Counted from the first letter of the stretch, positions 45,261 to 53,684 are shown. The stretch: 64,000 bases of DNA from Mycolicibacterium parafortuitum (GCF_002086815.1 NZ_MVID01000001.1:493440-557439); one strand, 5' to 3'. Numbers and translations are program-made. The notes: generated from the letters alone by a model not told the origin.

Positions 45261-46748
45261 TCACTGATCCGGCATGCCAATGGTTTTGGCGTCGAGGTAC
45301 TCCTTGTAGCCCTCTTCGCCGTTGCGGTAGCCCAGGCCGGACTGCTTGGTGCCGCCGAACGGGCTGCCGATGCCGAAGTGGCTCTTGCTGTTGATGGTCA
45401 CGTTGCCGGTGCGCATGCGGGTCGCGATGTTGAAGGCCCGCTCCAGGTCCCCGCCGCTGACCTCGCCGGACAGGCCGTAGATCGTGTTGTTGGCGATCGC
45501 GACGGCCTCGTCGTCGCTGCCGTAGGGGGTCACGGTCAGCACCGGGCCGAAGATCTCCTCCTGGGCCACCTGCGAATCGGGATCGACGTCGGCGAGCAGC
45601 GTCGCCTGCGTGTAGTAACCGACCGGCAGGTTCTCCGGGATCCCGCCGCCGGTGACCAGACGTGCCCCCGAATCGACACCGGATTTGATCAGGCCCAGCA
45701 CCTTCTGGCGCTGGGTGTCGCTGATCTGCGGGCCCTGCATGACGCCCTGGGTCCACGGGTCGCCGACGGGGAAGTTCTCCATCATCGTCTTGAGGATCTC
45801 GATGCCCTCGTCATAACGACTGCGCGGCAACAGAATCCGACTCGGCAGGATGCAGGACTGGCCCGACATCACGCATGCCATCATCGCGGCCATCGACAGC
45901 GCGGTGTTGAAGTCGGCGTCGTCGAGCACGATGTGGGCGGACTTGCCGCCGAGCTCGAGCAGCGTCTTCTTCACCGTCGGCGCGCCGGCGGCCAGGATCG
46001 CCCGCCCGGTCGCCGTCGAGCCGGTGAACGTGATCATGTCCACCCGCGGGTCGGCCGACAGCGCGGCACCGACCTCGTTGGCGTTGGAGACCACGACGTT
46101 GAACACCCCGGCGGGAATGTCGGTCTCCTCGGCCACGATGCGGCCGTACTCGGTGCCTGACCACGGGGTCAGCTGAGCGGGCTTGAGGACCACGGTGTTT
46201 CCGGCCATCAGCGCGGGCACCGTCTCGGCGATGTTGAGGTAGAACGGCACGTTCCACGGCGTGATCGCGCCGACGACGCCGACGGGCTCGTAGTGGATCT
46301 TGCGCCGGGCCGGGCCGAGCGGGGTGTCGTGCAGGCCGTTGTCGACCAGGTAGTCGAAGTTCTTGCCGTGCTCGGCCCAGTGCTTGACTTCCTCGATCGG
46401 GCTCTCGATCTGGCTGCCGGTCACCGTCACCGGGCAGCCGACCTCGGTGATCAGGATGCGGCGCAGGCGTTCCTTGTTGCGCTCCAGCGCGTCGTGCAGC
46501 TGGGTCAGGCAGTGGTAACGGAAGTCCAGGTCGCGCGACCAGTCGGTCTCGTCGAACGCGCGGCGCGCCGCCCCGACGGCGCGGGCCATGTCGTCGACGG
46601 TGCCGTCGGTCGCCGTGCCCGCGACCTGCTCGCTGGCCGGGTGGATCACGTCGAATGTGGCGCCACTGCCGGTCAATTGCAGTTCGCCGTCGATCAGCAT
46701 GCGCTCGTCGCCGGCGAGCACCCCGGTCTCGGTCTCCGTTGTCGTCAT
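45261..46748 (-). CDS. Aldehyde dehydrogenase
   Basis: The 495-residue ALDH starts at ATG 46748 (MTTTETETGV). The catalytic Cys is C299 in SGQSCILPSR, the base Glu lies in LLELGGKSAHIV, and TPWNVPF, FTGSTATGR, EEIFGPVLTV and PFGGTKQSG are intact. The 30-bp inverted-repeat element at 46756-46785 lies directly upstream; its near arm holds a possible -10 (TAATGC) seven bases before the ATG, so the mRNA may be leaderless. It probably oxidises an aldehyde of the catabolic cluster. It shares many blocks with the aldehyde dehydrogenase at 2860-4350. Confidence 0.92.
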   Translation of the reverse strand: MTTTETETGVLAGDERMLIDGELQLTGSGATFDVIHPASEQVAGTATDGTVDDMARAVGAARRAFDETDWSRDLDFRYHCLTQLHDALERNKERLRRILITEVGCPVTVTGSQIESPIEEVKHWAEHGKNFDYLVDNGLHDTPLGPARRKIHYEPVGVVGAITPWNVPFYLNIAETVPALMAGNTVVLKPAQLTPWSGTEYGRIVAEETDIPAGVFNVVVSNANEVGAALSADPRVDMITFTGSTATGRAILAAGAPTVKKTLLELGGKSAHIVLDDADFNTALSMAAMMACVMSGQSCILPSRILLPRSRYDEGIEILKTMMENFPVGDPWTQGVMQGPQISDTQRQKVLGLIKSGVDSGARLVTGGGIPENLPVGYYTQATLLADVDPDSQVAQEEIFGPVLTVTPYGSDDEAVAIANNTIYGLSGEVSGGDLERAFNIATRMRTGNVTINSKSHFGIGSPFGGTKQSGLGYRNGEEGYKEYLDAKTIGMPDQ

Positions 46749-46755
46749 CGCCACA

Positions 46756-46785
46756 GCATTACAAATTTTGGGCTGACTGTCAGCC
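46756..46785. promoter_or_regulatory. 30-bp inverted-repeat element, copy 1 (ALDH promoter)
   Basis: GCATTACA, then 14 bases, then TGTCAGCC. On the minus strand this gives CTGACA and TAATGC with 16 bases between, seven bases before the aldehyde dehydrogenase ATG. It shares arm sequence and exact spacing with the elements at 47357, 48597, 53440, 55360 and 62732. Confidence 0.75.
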
Positions 46786-46800
46786 CGTTTGGTCGATCGA

Positions 46801-47346
46801 TCAGTCGGTGGGGCGGATGCCGACCGCATGCCGCAGCTGGGCCAGGAACTGGTCGTCGTCGTCGGCGCGCACGATGTAGTGGCAGACCGCGACCCGGACC
46901 GCGGTGGCCGCCTTGACCGCGCCGTTGGCGCCGGGCAACAGCTTCTCCAACTGCGCGCGCATCAGCGGGATGATGTGGGACAGCCGGGCGATGACGACCT
47001 CGGGCTCGATGTCGACGAGCCGGACACCGGAATAGGACTGCTGGTACTCGACGATGAAGCGCATCGCCGCGTCGACGCGTTCGGTGCCGCGCAGGCCCGC
47101 GGTCGCCTTCAGGATCCCGGTCTCGAACATCTCGCGCTCGTACACGCCGAACGCCTCCAGCAGGGCCGCCTTGTCGGCGAACCAGCGATACAGCGTGGGG
47201 CGCGAGACACCGGCCTGTAGCGCGACCTCTGACAGGCTCAGTTTCGTCTGCCCGCTACGGCCGAGTACCTCGGCCGTAGCCACCAGGATGCGTTGTCGCG
47301 TCGAGATGTCGTCGGTGCCGTTGGTGTCACTGACAGGTTGGTTCAC
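46801..47346 (-). CDS. TetR-family regulator, paralog A
   Basis: The 181-residue regulator starts at GTG 47346. The helix-turn-helix region TKLSLSEVALQAGVSRPTLYRWFADK (residues about 34-59) is nearly identical to that of the regulator at 52890-53432 (AKLSLSEVASQAGVSRPTLYRYFADK), and the flanking RQRILVATAEVLGR and C-terminal AATAVRVAVCHYIVRADDDDQFLAQLRHA blocks also match. The ligand-binding halves diverge more. A 30-bp element lies 11 bp upstream of its start and another 16 bp past its stop, before the aldehyde dehydrogenase. It is a prime candidate to bind that element. Confidence 0.9.
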   Translation of the reverse strand: MNQPVSDTNGTDDISTRQRILVATAEVLGRSGQTKLSLSEVALQAGVSRPTLYRWFADKAALLEAFGVYEREMFETGILKATAGLRGTERVDAAMRFIVEYQQSYSGVRLVDIEPEVVIARLSHIIPLMRAQLEKLLPGANGAVKAATAVRVAVCHYIVRADDDDQFLAQLRHAVGIRPTD

Positions 47347-47356
47347 GTACCGGCCT

Positions 47357-47386
47357 CACTTACGGGTTCGGTGTCGATCGTAAAGC
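47357..47386. promoter_or_regulatory. 30-bp inverted-repeat element, copy 2 (TetR-A upstream region)
   Basis: CACTTACG, then 14 bases, then CGTAAAGC: TTACG and CGTAA are exact inverted repeats with the same 14-bp spacing as the other copies. It lies 10 bases upstream of the GTG start of the TetR paralog A gene, as expected for autoregulation. It is more degenerate in the outer bases. Confidence 0.6.
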
Positions 47387-47443
47387 GTGGCCCGCCCCGC
47401 TGCGGACGGCGCGCGGCGCGGTGTCGGTCACAAGCGGTGTCGG

Positions 47444-48559
47444 TCACAAGCTCTTCTGCAACAGTGCGGTGGTCTCAAGGTCGTCGAGCGCCTCCAGCGC
47501 CCGTGCGAGTCCCTTGAGCGCGATCGTCTCGTCCTGCATACCGCCCATACCCGCGGTGATCAGCGCCGCCACGTACGGGTACAACGCGCTCTGCCGGTAC
47601 CGGTCCCACAGCTCGTCGCGGTCGAGGTCGGGGCCGCCCGCGGCCGACAGCGCGCCGCGGTACACGTCGAGCAGGTCGCGCTGGGTATCTCGTCGGCTCT
47701 CGGCGGTCATGCTGGTGATCAGGGTGTAGGCGAGCTCCCGGCTGGGGTGGCCACGCCGGACGGCCTGCCAGTCCAGCAGCCCGGGCTGCCCGTCCCGGAA
47801 GTACAGGTTGCCGGGGTGGGCGTCTCCGTGCATCACGGTGTGCGGTGCCCGGTCGATCAGCGCCGCGGCCGCCCGGTAGTTCTCGTCGATGAAGCGGCCG
47901 CGCCCGATCGGCAGGTCGGTGCGCTCGGCGAGCCTGCGGGCCGAGGTTTTCAGCAGTGGCGCGGTGAGCAGGGACGCACTGTCCTCCGACGCCGCGTACA
48001 GCCAGCCGGGAACTCTGCCCCAGAACGTCGCGTGCAACCGCGCGAGCAGTTCGACGACCTGTGCGGCCCGGTCGGCGTCGATCGGGTGCAGGGTGTCGGG
48101 AAACTCGCAGCCGCTGACCGCCAGGTCTTCCAGTATCAGTACGTAACGACCGGTGACCGGGCTGAACCGGCCGCCGTAGCAGCGGGGCAGCCCGGCCAGC
48201 TCCGGCGCGAGCAGGCGGTAGAAGCGGGTCTCGGTGTGGGCCAGGTTGCCCAGTTCTCCCATCAGCCGGGTCGCGACCGTCTCGGCGGCCATCTTGACGA
48301 ACACCGTCGACGGGACGTCGCGTCCGGTCAGGGCCAGGCGCGCCCGCGACGACGTTCCGGCGTCCCCGTCCAGAACCGAGACCGCGGTCACCGACCGGCC
48401 CAGCAGGGCCGACATCGCCGCCGGGTCGAGATCGGCGACGGTGCGCGGCATCGACAGCAGCCGCCCGATGAGCGTGTCGGTGCCGATTCGGCGCACCCCG
48501 CGACCAAGATGCGAGGCGAGGCCCAGCGCAGGTGCGATCCGATGGGTCAGGGCGGGCAA
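47444..48559 (-). CDS. Aminoglycoside-phosphotransferase-fold kinase (phosphotransferase family)
   Basis: The 371-residue protein probably starts at TTG 48559: AGGAGG lies six bases upstream, while earlier starts in the frame have no such site. The kinase-like fold shows Brenner's motif HGDAHPGNLYF near residue 230, the metal site LLDWQ near 250, and an N-lobe with VFVKMAA near 90. Such proteins phosphorylate small alcohols, or in mycobacteria take part in steroid- or acyl-related pathways as 'phosphotransferase family' proteins. The activity is open. It is divergent from the CoA transferase across a perfect copy of the 30-bp element. Confidence 0.82.
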   Translation of the reverse strand: MPALTHRIAPALGLASHLGRGVRRIGTDTLIGRLLSMPRTVADLDPAAMSALLGRSVTAVSVLDGDAGTSSRARLALTGRDVPSTVFVKMAAETVATRLMGELGNLAHTETRFYRLLAPELAGLPRCYGGRFSPVTGRYVLILEDLAVSGCEFPDTLHPIDADRAAQVVELLARLHATFWGRVPGWLYAASEDSASLLTAPLLKTSARRLAERTDLPIGRGRFIDENYRAAAALIDRAPHTVMHGDAHPGNLYFRDGQPGLLDWQAVRRGHPSRELAYTLITSMTAESRRDTQRDLLDVYRGALSAAGGPDLDRDELWDRYRQSALYPYVAALITAGMGGMQDETIALKGLARALEALDDLETTALLQKSL

Positions 48560-48596
48560 CGCGAGCCTCCTAGGCTTGGGCCGGCAACATGGGTTT

Positions 48597-48626
48597 GCTT
48601 TACAAGATAGCGATGGACTGTAAAGC
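48597..48626. promoter_or_regulatory. 30-bp inverted-repeat element, copy 3 (perfect palindrome)
   Basis: GCTTTACA, then 14 bases, then TGTAAAGC: a perfect 8-bp inverted repeat between the divergent kinase (48559) and CoA transferase (48655) genes. It is the most symmetric copy and defines the consensus. TTTACA and TAAAGC, 16 bases apart, may act as -35 and -10 in either direction. Confidence 0.85.
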
Positions 48627-48654
48627 ATCCCGTACTTTCGGAAGGGAAGACGGT

Positions 48655-49845
48655 ATGGCGGGTCCACTGGAGGGCGTCCGGGTCGTCGAACTCGGGGTGT
48701 GGGTGGCCGGCCCGGCGGCCGGCGGCATCCTCGCGGACTGGGGTGCCGACGTCGTCAAGATCGAGCCCCCGGCCGGTGACCCGGCCCGCACCTTCGGCCG
48801 GATGCTCGGGATCCCACCCGCCGACCGCCACCACGTGAGCCCGCCGTTCCAGATGGACAACCGCAACAAGCGCAGTGTGGTGCTGGACCTGACGACGCCG
48901 GAGGGCCAGGACAGCGCGCGGGCGCTTCTCGAGGACGCCGACGTGTTCGTGACCAACATCAGGGCCGCCGCGCTGCAACGCATCGGGCTGGATTTCGAGG
49001 CCGTCGCGCGGATGAACCCGCGCCTGGTGTACGGGCTGATCACCGGGTACGGCGACGAAGGCCCCGACGCCGACCGGCCGGCCTACGACGTCGCGGCATT
49101 CTGGGCCAGGGCCGGCCTGGCCCACCTGTTGACGCGGCCCGGGCAGACACCGCCGTTCCAGCGTGGCGGCATGGGCGACCACACCGCGGGCACGACACTG
49201 GCGGGCGCGATCTGCGCCGCGCTCGTCGCCCGCGCGCGCACCGGGCAAGGGCAGCTGGTGACCACGTCGTTGTATCGGCAGGGCGCCTACACCGTCAGCT
49301 TCGACCTGACCACGTTCCTGATCACCGGCGCGCCGATCGCGATCGGCCAACGCGAGTCGATGGGTAACCCGTGCATGAACAACTACACCGCCGGCGACGG
49401 CAGGCGGTTCTGGCTGGTGGGCCTGCAGGGTGAGCGGCACTGGCCTGCGCTGTGCGCCGCGGTGCAGCGCACCGACTGGCTCGCCGACGAACGGTTCGCC
49501 ACCGGGCGGGCGCGGGCGGCCAACGCGCACACGCTGATCGCCGAGCTCGACGAGATCTTCGCGACCAGGACCCTCGACGAGTGGGCCGAGGTGTTCGCCG
49601 CGCACCCGGACGTGTTCTGGGCGCCGATCAACTCGATGGAGGACGTGCTCGCCGACGAGCAGTTCCACGCCGCGGGCGGGATCGTCTACGTGCCCGACGA
49701 CGAGGCCGGCAGCGTGCCGATGGTGGCCACCCCGGCGGACTTTCACGGTACCCCGGTCGAGATGCGCGCCAGCGCACCCGAACTCGGGCAACACACCGAT
49801 GAGGTGCTCGCCGAGATCGCTCAGCGGACGAACCGGTCCACGTAG
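48655..49845 (+). CDS. Class III (CaiB/BaiF) CoA transferase
   Basis: This 396-residue protein starts at ATG 48655 (MAGPLEGVRVVELG). The catalytic Asp is D145 in RPAYDVAAFW, and family marks include GADVVKIEPPAGDPAR, NKRSVVLDLTTPEGQD and GDHTAGTTLAGAICAAL. It would transfer CoA from an acyl-CoA such as succinyl-CoA to a carboxylic acid, activating an acid of the cluster without ATP. It converges on the sulfotransferase-like gene (25-bp overlap). AGGGAAGA upstream is a weak ribosome-binding site. It is more typical of the family than the Mct-like protein at 11430. Confidence 0.9.
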   Translation: MAGPLEGVRVVELGVWVAGPAAGGILADWGADVVKIEPPAGDPARTFGRMLGIPPADRHHVSPPFQMDNRNKRSVVLDLTTPEGQDSARALLEDADVFVTNIRAAALQRIGLDFEAVARMNPRLVYGLITGYGDEGPDADRPAYDVAAFWARAGLAHLLTRPGQTPPFQRGGMGDHTAGTTLAGAICAALVARARTGQGQLVTTSLYRQGAYTVSFDLTTFLITGAPIAIGQRESMGNPCMNNYTAGDGRRFWLVGLQGERHWPALCAAVQRTDWLADERFATGRARAANAHTLIAELDEIFATRTLDEWAEVFAAHPDVFWAPINSMEDVLADEQFHAAGGIVYVPDDEAGSVPMVATPADFHGTPVEMRASAPELGQHTDEVLAEIAQRTNRST

Positions 49846-51050
49846 GGCGCGAACCGCGCGCGCAGCTCGTCCTTGTCGAGCCCGAGATCCTCGGCGCGGT
49901 AGTCCACGGTGCCCAGCCGGCCCCGGGTGTGCCCGGTGAGATACTCGGCCACGGCCGCGCGGGACTCGTCGGTCGGGGAGTAGCCCGCCGTGTCCCAAAC
50001 CCGTTGCACCATCGCCAGATCGTCGGACATGAACTCGTCGAAGCGCACGTCGATGGTGCGTTCGGCAGGTAGCTTGTCGTGATCGCGCAGGCACGCCGAC
50101 AGCATCTCGTCGATGCGGTCGATCCAGTACCCGGCCACGGTGGGCACGTCGACCTCGTCGACGCTCATCCGCATCGTGTAGGTCATCATCGTGGCCATCG
50201 ACACCGATACGTCGACCGGATCGCGGTGGGTGACGATGAATGTCGCGTCCGGGAACACGTTCATGATCGGGACGAACTGCTCGAGGTGCTGCGGGCTCTT
50301 GAGCACCCACCGCCGCGCCCTGCCGTCCTGGTGCAGGAGTACCTGCAGCATCATGCGCAGGAACTGGTAGCCGGGCGTCTGATCGTTGTCGCGCAGGTAG
50401 TCCGACCACCGCGGCAGGTGGGTGAGGGTGGTGAAGAAGCCGCTGGCGAAATCCTGCACCATCAGCCCGATGTCCTCGTGGATGTGGTCGATCGTCATCT
50501 CGTGCATCAGCTGGAAATAGGGCATCAGCGTGTTCGAGATGTTCAGCGCGTCGCCGGTACGCTGCCGGCGTGGTTCGCTCGTGCCCTCCTCGCCCGGCGG
50601 GGGTAACGGTTCCTGCGCCTCCCAGTACGGGAGTGAACGCAGCGCCGGGTCGGCGGCGAGCAGGCTGTGCAAATGGGTGGTGCCGGTTCTGGGTAACCCG
50701 GCGATGATCAACGGCGCGGTGACGTCGATGTCGAACACCTCGGGGTGACGCTTGAGGTGGTCGACGACCTGTAGCCGGCCCTTGAGAAAGGTCAGCATCA
50801 GTGAGAACGCGTAGGTGCGCCCGAACGCGGTGAACCGGGGGAGTTCCTCGAACGCCTGCAGCAGCACCGCCATTCGTTCCCGGTAGCCCTGGTCGCCGAA
50901 ATCGGTCAGGCCGGTCTGTGCGGCCGCCTGCTCGTGCAGGGCGTCGGCGGTGAGCGGGCAGTACGGCGCCATCGCGGCCATGCCGTCGATGATCTGCCGG
51001 GCCTCCGGCGTGAACGTCGGGCGGGCCAGGTCGGTGATGTGCACGGCCAC
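49821..51050 (-). CDS. Sulfotransferase family protein
   Basis: The 409-residue protein has the PAPS-binding motifs: the 5'-phosphosulfate loop GLPRTGTTHLHSLL near residue 117 and the 3'-phosphate motif THRDPVDVSVS near residue 273. It belongs to the large mycobacterial sulfotransferase (Sulfotransfer_3) group, several of which sit in lipid and steroid pathways. GTG 51050 or GTG 51044 are both possible starts. It is divergent from the DUF1214 gene across a degenerate form of the 30-bp element. The acceptor is unknown; a hydroxylated hydrophobic compound fits the context. Confidence 0.85.
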   Translation of the reverse strand: MAVHITDLARPTFTPEARQIIDGMAAMAPYCPLTADALHEQAAAQTGLTDFGDQGYRERMAVLLQAFEELPRFTAFGRTYAFSLMLTFLKGRLQVVDHLKRHPEVFDIDVTAPLIIAGLPRTGTTHLHSLLAADPALRSLPYWEAQEPLPPPGEEGTSEPRRQRTGDALNISNTLMPYFQLMHEMTIDHIHEDIGLMVQDFASGFFTTLTHLPRWSDYLRDNDQTPGYQFLRMMLQVLLHQDGRARRWVLKSPQHLEQFVPIMNVFPDATFIVTHRDPVDVSVSMATMMTYTMRMSVDEVDVPTVAGYWIDRIDEMLSACLRDHDKLPAERTIDVRFDEFMSDDLAMVQRVWDTAGYSPTDESRAAVAEYLTGHTRGRLGTVDYRAEDLGLDKDELRARFAPYVDRFVR

Positions 51051-51077
51051 GGCGGGGACGCTACTCGACCATTACAG

Positions 51078-51118
51078 AACTTACAAGTAGTGTTGCGTTG
51101 TAAATTTGTCGATATCAT
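51078..51118. promoter_or_regulatory. Degenerate inverted-repeat element and putative leaderless promoter of the DUF1214 gene
   Basis: AACTTACA, 13 bases, TGTAAATT: similar arms to the 30-bp elements but one base shorter spacing. Downstream, TATCAT at 51113-51118 is a good -10 placed six bases before the ATG 51125, typical of leaderless mycobacterial mRNA. A second ATTACA lies at 51071. Confidence 0.5.
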
Positions 51119-51124
51119 GCGGTC

Positions 51125-52273
51125 ATGTCCTCCTCCGAGAGCGCGGCCGCATGGCGCGAATTGCTTTCCGCCTTCGCCGATTTCGACACGCTGTTCCTCG
51201 ACGGGCCGAAGGCGGTGCGCGGTCAGGCCGCGGTCGCCGAGGGCTACCAGAACCTTGCCACCATGCTGGCACTGTCGATGGACATGCACTTCTTCGCCGA
51301 TCCGGTGGCGCCGAGGTTCATCGACACGCTGACCCCGTTCCGGCCCGACCGGCGCTGGGGTGGCGACAACACCGACTGTTACTACGGGTACGCCGTGGTC
51401 GACCCGCGCCGGACCTATCGCGTCAGTGGCGTCCCGAACGACAGCGTCATGTACTCGATCACCGTGTACAACGAACCCGAGCCGGGTGCATGGCCGAACC
51501 GCACGGTCGGGCTGCTCTACGACGCGGACATGCCGATCGGTGAGGACGGGCGGTTCACCTGCCTGCTCGGCCCGCGCCGGCTGGACGGCTACACCGGACC
51601 GTTCATCGAGTTGGCTCCCGACGCCCGTGGCATCATCACCCGCGACTACCACGAACACCCGGAGGCCGGTGCCAGGGTGCAATGGGACATCGAGGTCGTC
51701 GACCACGCCGGGCTGCCCGTCGTGCCGGCGAAAACCGATGCCGACGTGGCGAAGTCGCTGCGGGCCACGCTGCGATTCGCCCAGGACATGTATGCGCTCA
51801 TTCCGCTGATCTTGATGGAACGCACACCCGTCGAACTGGCCGACGGGCAGTCGCTGAGCCTGAACACCCTGGCTCCGCCGTACCGGGCCGGCGCGGCGAC
51901 CCACGGCTTCTCGATGCAGGACGCGTGTTACAGCCTCGGTGGGTTCTCGCTGGAACCCGGCGAGGCGCTGGTCATCACGTCCACCCACCCGAAGTGCCGG
52001 TTCTGGAACCTGACCCTGTGGAATCAGTACATGGCCGCCCTCGACGTCGAATACGGCAGAGCCGGAATCAATTCCGGCTCTGCTGTGCCGAATTCCGATG
52101 GTTCGGTGACCATCGTCGTCAGCATGGAACAGCTCACGCATCCGAACGCGCTGTCGACCAAGGGGCATCCGGAGGGTTTGATGTCGTTCCGCTGGTTCCT
52201 CGCCGACGACCTGCCCGAGCACCCCGCCACGACAGTGGTGCCGGTCGACCAGGCGCCCACCGGCGTCAGCTGA
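51125..52273 (+). CDS. DUF1214-domain protein
   Basis: This 382-residue protein probably starts at ATG 51125. It has the DUF1214 C-terminal pattern: WNLTLWNQYMAALDVEYG, then INSGSAVPNSDGSVTIVVS near residue 313, and SFRWFLADDLPEHP. The N-terminal half has YYGYAVVDPRRTYRVSG and YSITVYNEPEPGAW, giving a beta-rich fold. No signal peptide is seen. DUF1214 proteins are often found beside steroid- and hydrocarbon-type pathways in actinobacteria; the function is not established. The gene converges with the TetR at 52266 by 8 bp. Confidence 0.82.
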   Translation: MSSSESAAAWRELLSAFADFDTLFLDGPKAVRGQAAVAEGYQNLATMLALSMDMHFFADPVAPRFIDTLTPFRPDRRWGGDNTDCYYGYAVVDPRRTYRVSGVPNDSVMYSITVYNEPEPGAWPNRTVGLLYDADMPIGEDGRFTCLLGPRRLDGYTGPFIELAPDARGIITRDYHEHPEAGARVQWDIEVVDHAGLPVVPAKTDADVAKSLRATLRFAQDMYALIPLILMERTPVELADGQSLSLNTLAPPYRAGAATHGFSMQDACYSLGGFSLEPGEALVITSTHPKCRFWNLTLWNQYMAALDVEYGRAGINSGSAVPNSDGSVTIVVSMEQLTHPNALSTKGHPEGLMSFRWFLADDLPEHPATTVVPVDQAPTGVS

Positions 52274-52880
52274 CGCCGTCGGTGCCCGCGGCGAGCACCG
52301 GCGCGATCCACTGCCGCAGATAGGAGCGCAGCGCCGCCGGCCCGCGCGGCGGGTCCGGCGGTGCGATCACCATCGACTGGATCATCCGGAGCAGGAATTC
52401 CACCAGATCGTCGAGCCGGCGGCCGGTGAAACCCAGGGCCGCCCAATCGAACCGGGTCTGCACGAGCATGCTCTTCGAACGCCGGACCGCGGCGGGCATC
52501 ACCATCTGTCTGCTCATCACGCGCATCCGGTCGGTCTCGAGCATCATCGCCAGCAGCGGTTCGCCGGGCAGCTTCTCGATCAGATACGCGACCGCGTCGA
52601 CGAGAAAATCCGTAGGGTCCTCCCGCATTTCCGCCATCCGGCCGATCCGCGCCGTCCAGTGACCCAGCGCGATCTCGGCTGCGGCGGCCAGGAGTTCGTC
52701 GGTCGAACCGAAGTGACGGTAGACGGTGGGCCGGGTGATGCCGAGGTCGGCGGCCACCTCTGTCAGGGTGGTCAACGCGGGCCCGCGGCGTTCGATGCTC
52801 GCCAGTGCGGCGGCGAGGATGCGTTGGCGCGCTTCGGTGTCGTCGGCCGGCGGTACGCCGCCCCACCCCTTGCGCCCCAT
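52266..52880 (-). CDS. TetR-family regulator, divergent type (C)
   Basis: The 204-residue regulator starts at ATG 52880 (MGRKGWGG), ten bases after the stop of the regulator gene at 52890 on the same strand, so the two are co-transcribed. The helix-turn-helix TTLTEVAADLGITRPTVYRHFGSTDELL (near residues 38-65) has the same general form but differs in the recognition helix (TRPTVYRHF versus SRPTLYRYF). It may bind another operator or respond to a different ligand. Its N-terminal tail is basic. Confidence 0.85.
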   Translation of the reverse strand: MGRKGWGGVPPADDTEARQRILAAALASIERRGPALTTLTEVAADLGITRPTVYRHFGSTDELLAAAAEIALGHWTARIGRMAEMREDPTDFLVDAVAYLIEKLPGEPLLAMMLETDRMRVMSRQMVMPAAVRRSKSMLVQTRFDWAALGFTGRRLDDLVEFLLRMIQSMVIAPPDPPRGPAALRSYLRQWIAPVLAAGTDGVS

Positions 52881-52889
52881 GGCAGCACC

Positions 52890-53432
52890 TTACCGATCGG
52901 GCTTGACCCTCGCGGCGTGGCGTAACTGGGCGAGGAAGTCGTCGGTGTCGTCGCTGCGCACCAGGTACTGCGAGATCGCGACGCGCACAGCGGTGGCCGC
53001 CGCCAGTGCCGCGTCGGGGCCGGTGCACAACCGCTGCAGGCGCTCCCGCATCAGCGGCAGGACCTCGGCCATCCGCCGGATCACCTGGTCGGGTTCCACG
53101 TCGATCATGCGCAGCCCGGGGTACGACAACTGGTTCTCGACGATGATCCGCAGCGCGGCGTCGAGGCGCTCGTGCCTGGGCAGCTCCGCGGTGGCCTCGG
53201 CGATCGCGCGCTCGTAGTACTGCCGCTCCCACACGACGAACACGTCGAGCAGGTCGCGTTTGTCGGCGAAGTACCGGTACAGGGTCGGGCGCGACACTCC
53301 GGCCTGGCTGGCCACCTCGGACAGCGACAGTTTGGCAGTGCCGTTGCGGCCCAGCACCTCTGCGGTGGCGACCAGAATGCGCTGGCGGGTCGCGTTGTCC
53401 GGATCTCGGGGATCCGGCACCGGCTGCGGCAT
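52890..53432 (-). CDS. TetR-family regulator, paralog B
   Basis: The 180-residue regulator starts at ATG 53432. The helix-turn-helix AKLSLSEVASQAGVSRPTLYRYFADK is nearly the same as in paralog A (46801-47346), and the C-terminal half shows the same AATAVRVAISQYLVRSDDTDDFLAQLRHA block. A 30-bp element begins seven bases upstream of its start; in this orientation TAAAGC lies seven bases before the ATG, so a leaderless mRNA is likely. It and paralog A probably bind the same class of operator, perhaps with different ligands. Confidence 0.9.
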   Translation of the reverse strand: MPQPVPDPRDPDNATRQRILVATAEVLGRNGTAKLSLSEVASQAGVSRPTLYRYFADKRDLLDVFVVWERQYYERAIAEATAELPRHERLDAALRIIVENQLSYPGLRMIDVEPDQVIRRMAEVLPLMRERLQRLCTGPDAALAAATAVRVAISQYLVRSDDTDDFLAQLRHAARVKPDR

Positions 53433-53439
53433 GGATATA

Positions 53440-53469
53440 GCTTTACAAATTATCCGTCGAGTGTCACGC
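53440..53469. promoter_or_regulatory. 30-bp inverted-repeat element, copy 4 (TetR-B / ferredoxin)
   Basis: GCTTTACA, 14 bases, TGTCACGC between TetR-B (53432) and the ferredoxin gene (53477). Minus strand: GTGACA-16-TAAAGC, seven bases before TetR-B ATG. Plus strand: TTTACA-17-CACGCT, six bases before the ferredoxin GTG. Confidence 0.8.
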
Positions 53470-53476
53470 TGTTCGG

Positions 53477-53668
53477 GTGAAGGTCGTGGTAGATCTCGCC
53501 AAGTGCACTGGCCATGGCATCTGTGAATCCATCGCCGAGGACGTGTTCGAGGTGCAGGACGACGGCACCCTCGTGATCCACGGCGCCGAGCGTCCCGGAT
53601 CGGACCGCGACCGCATGCGGCAGGCGGTCACCCAGTGCCCCGCGGCCGCACTCACCCTGCTCGACTGA
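53477..53668 (+). CDS. [3Fe-4S] ferredoxin
   Basis: The 63-residue ferredoxin has the pattern C10-x2-H13-x2-C16 and C54-Pro. The residue at the second cluster-Cys position of an ordinary 4Fe-4S ferredoxin is His, as in many P450-associated mycobacterial ferredoxins, so a 3Fe-4S cluster is likely. It starts at GTG 53477, six bases after a possible -10, thus perhaps leaderless. A P450 of the cluster (56130-57332) is the natural partner. A reductase gene is not present here. Confidence 0.92.
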   Translation: MKVVVDLAKCTGHGICESIAEDVFEVQDDGTLVIHGAERPGSDRDRMRQAVTQCPAAALTLLD

Positions 53669-53684
53669 TGCCTCCGCGGCCCGG

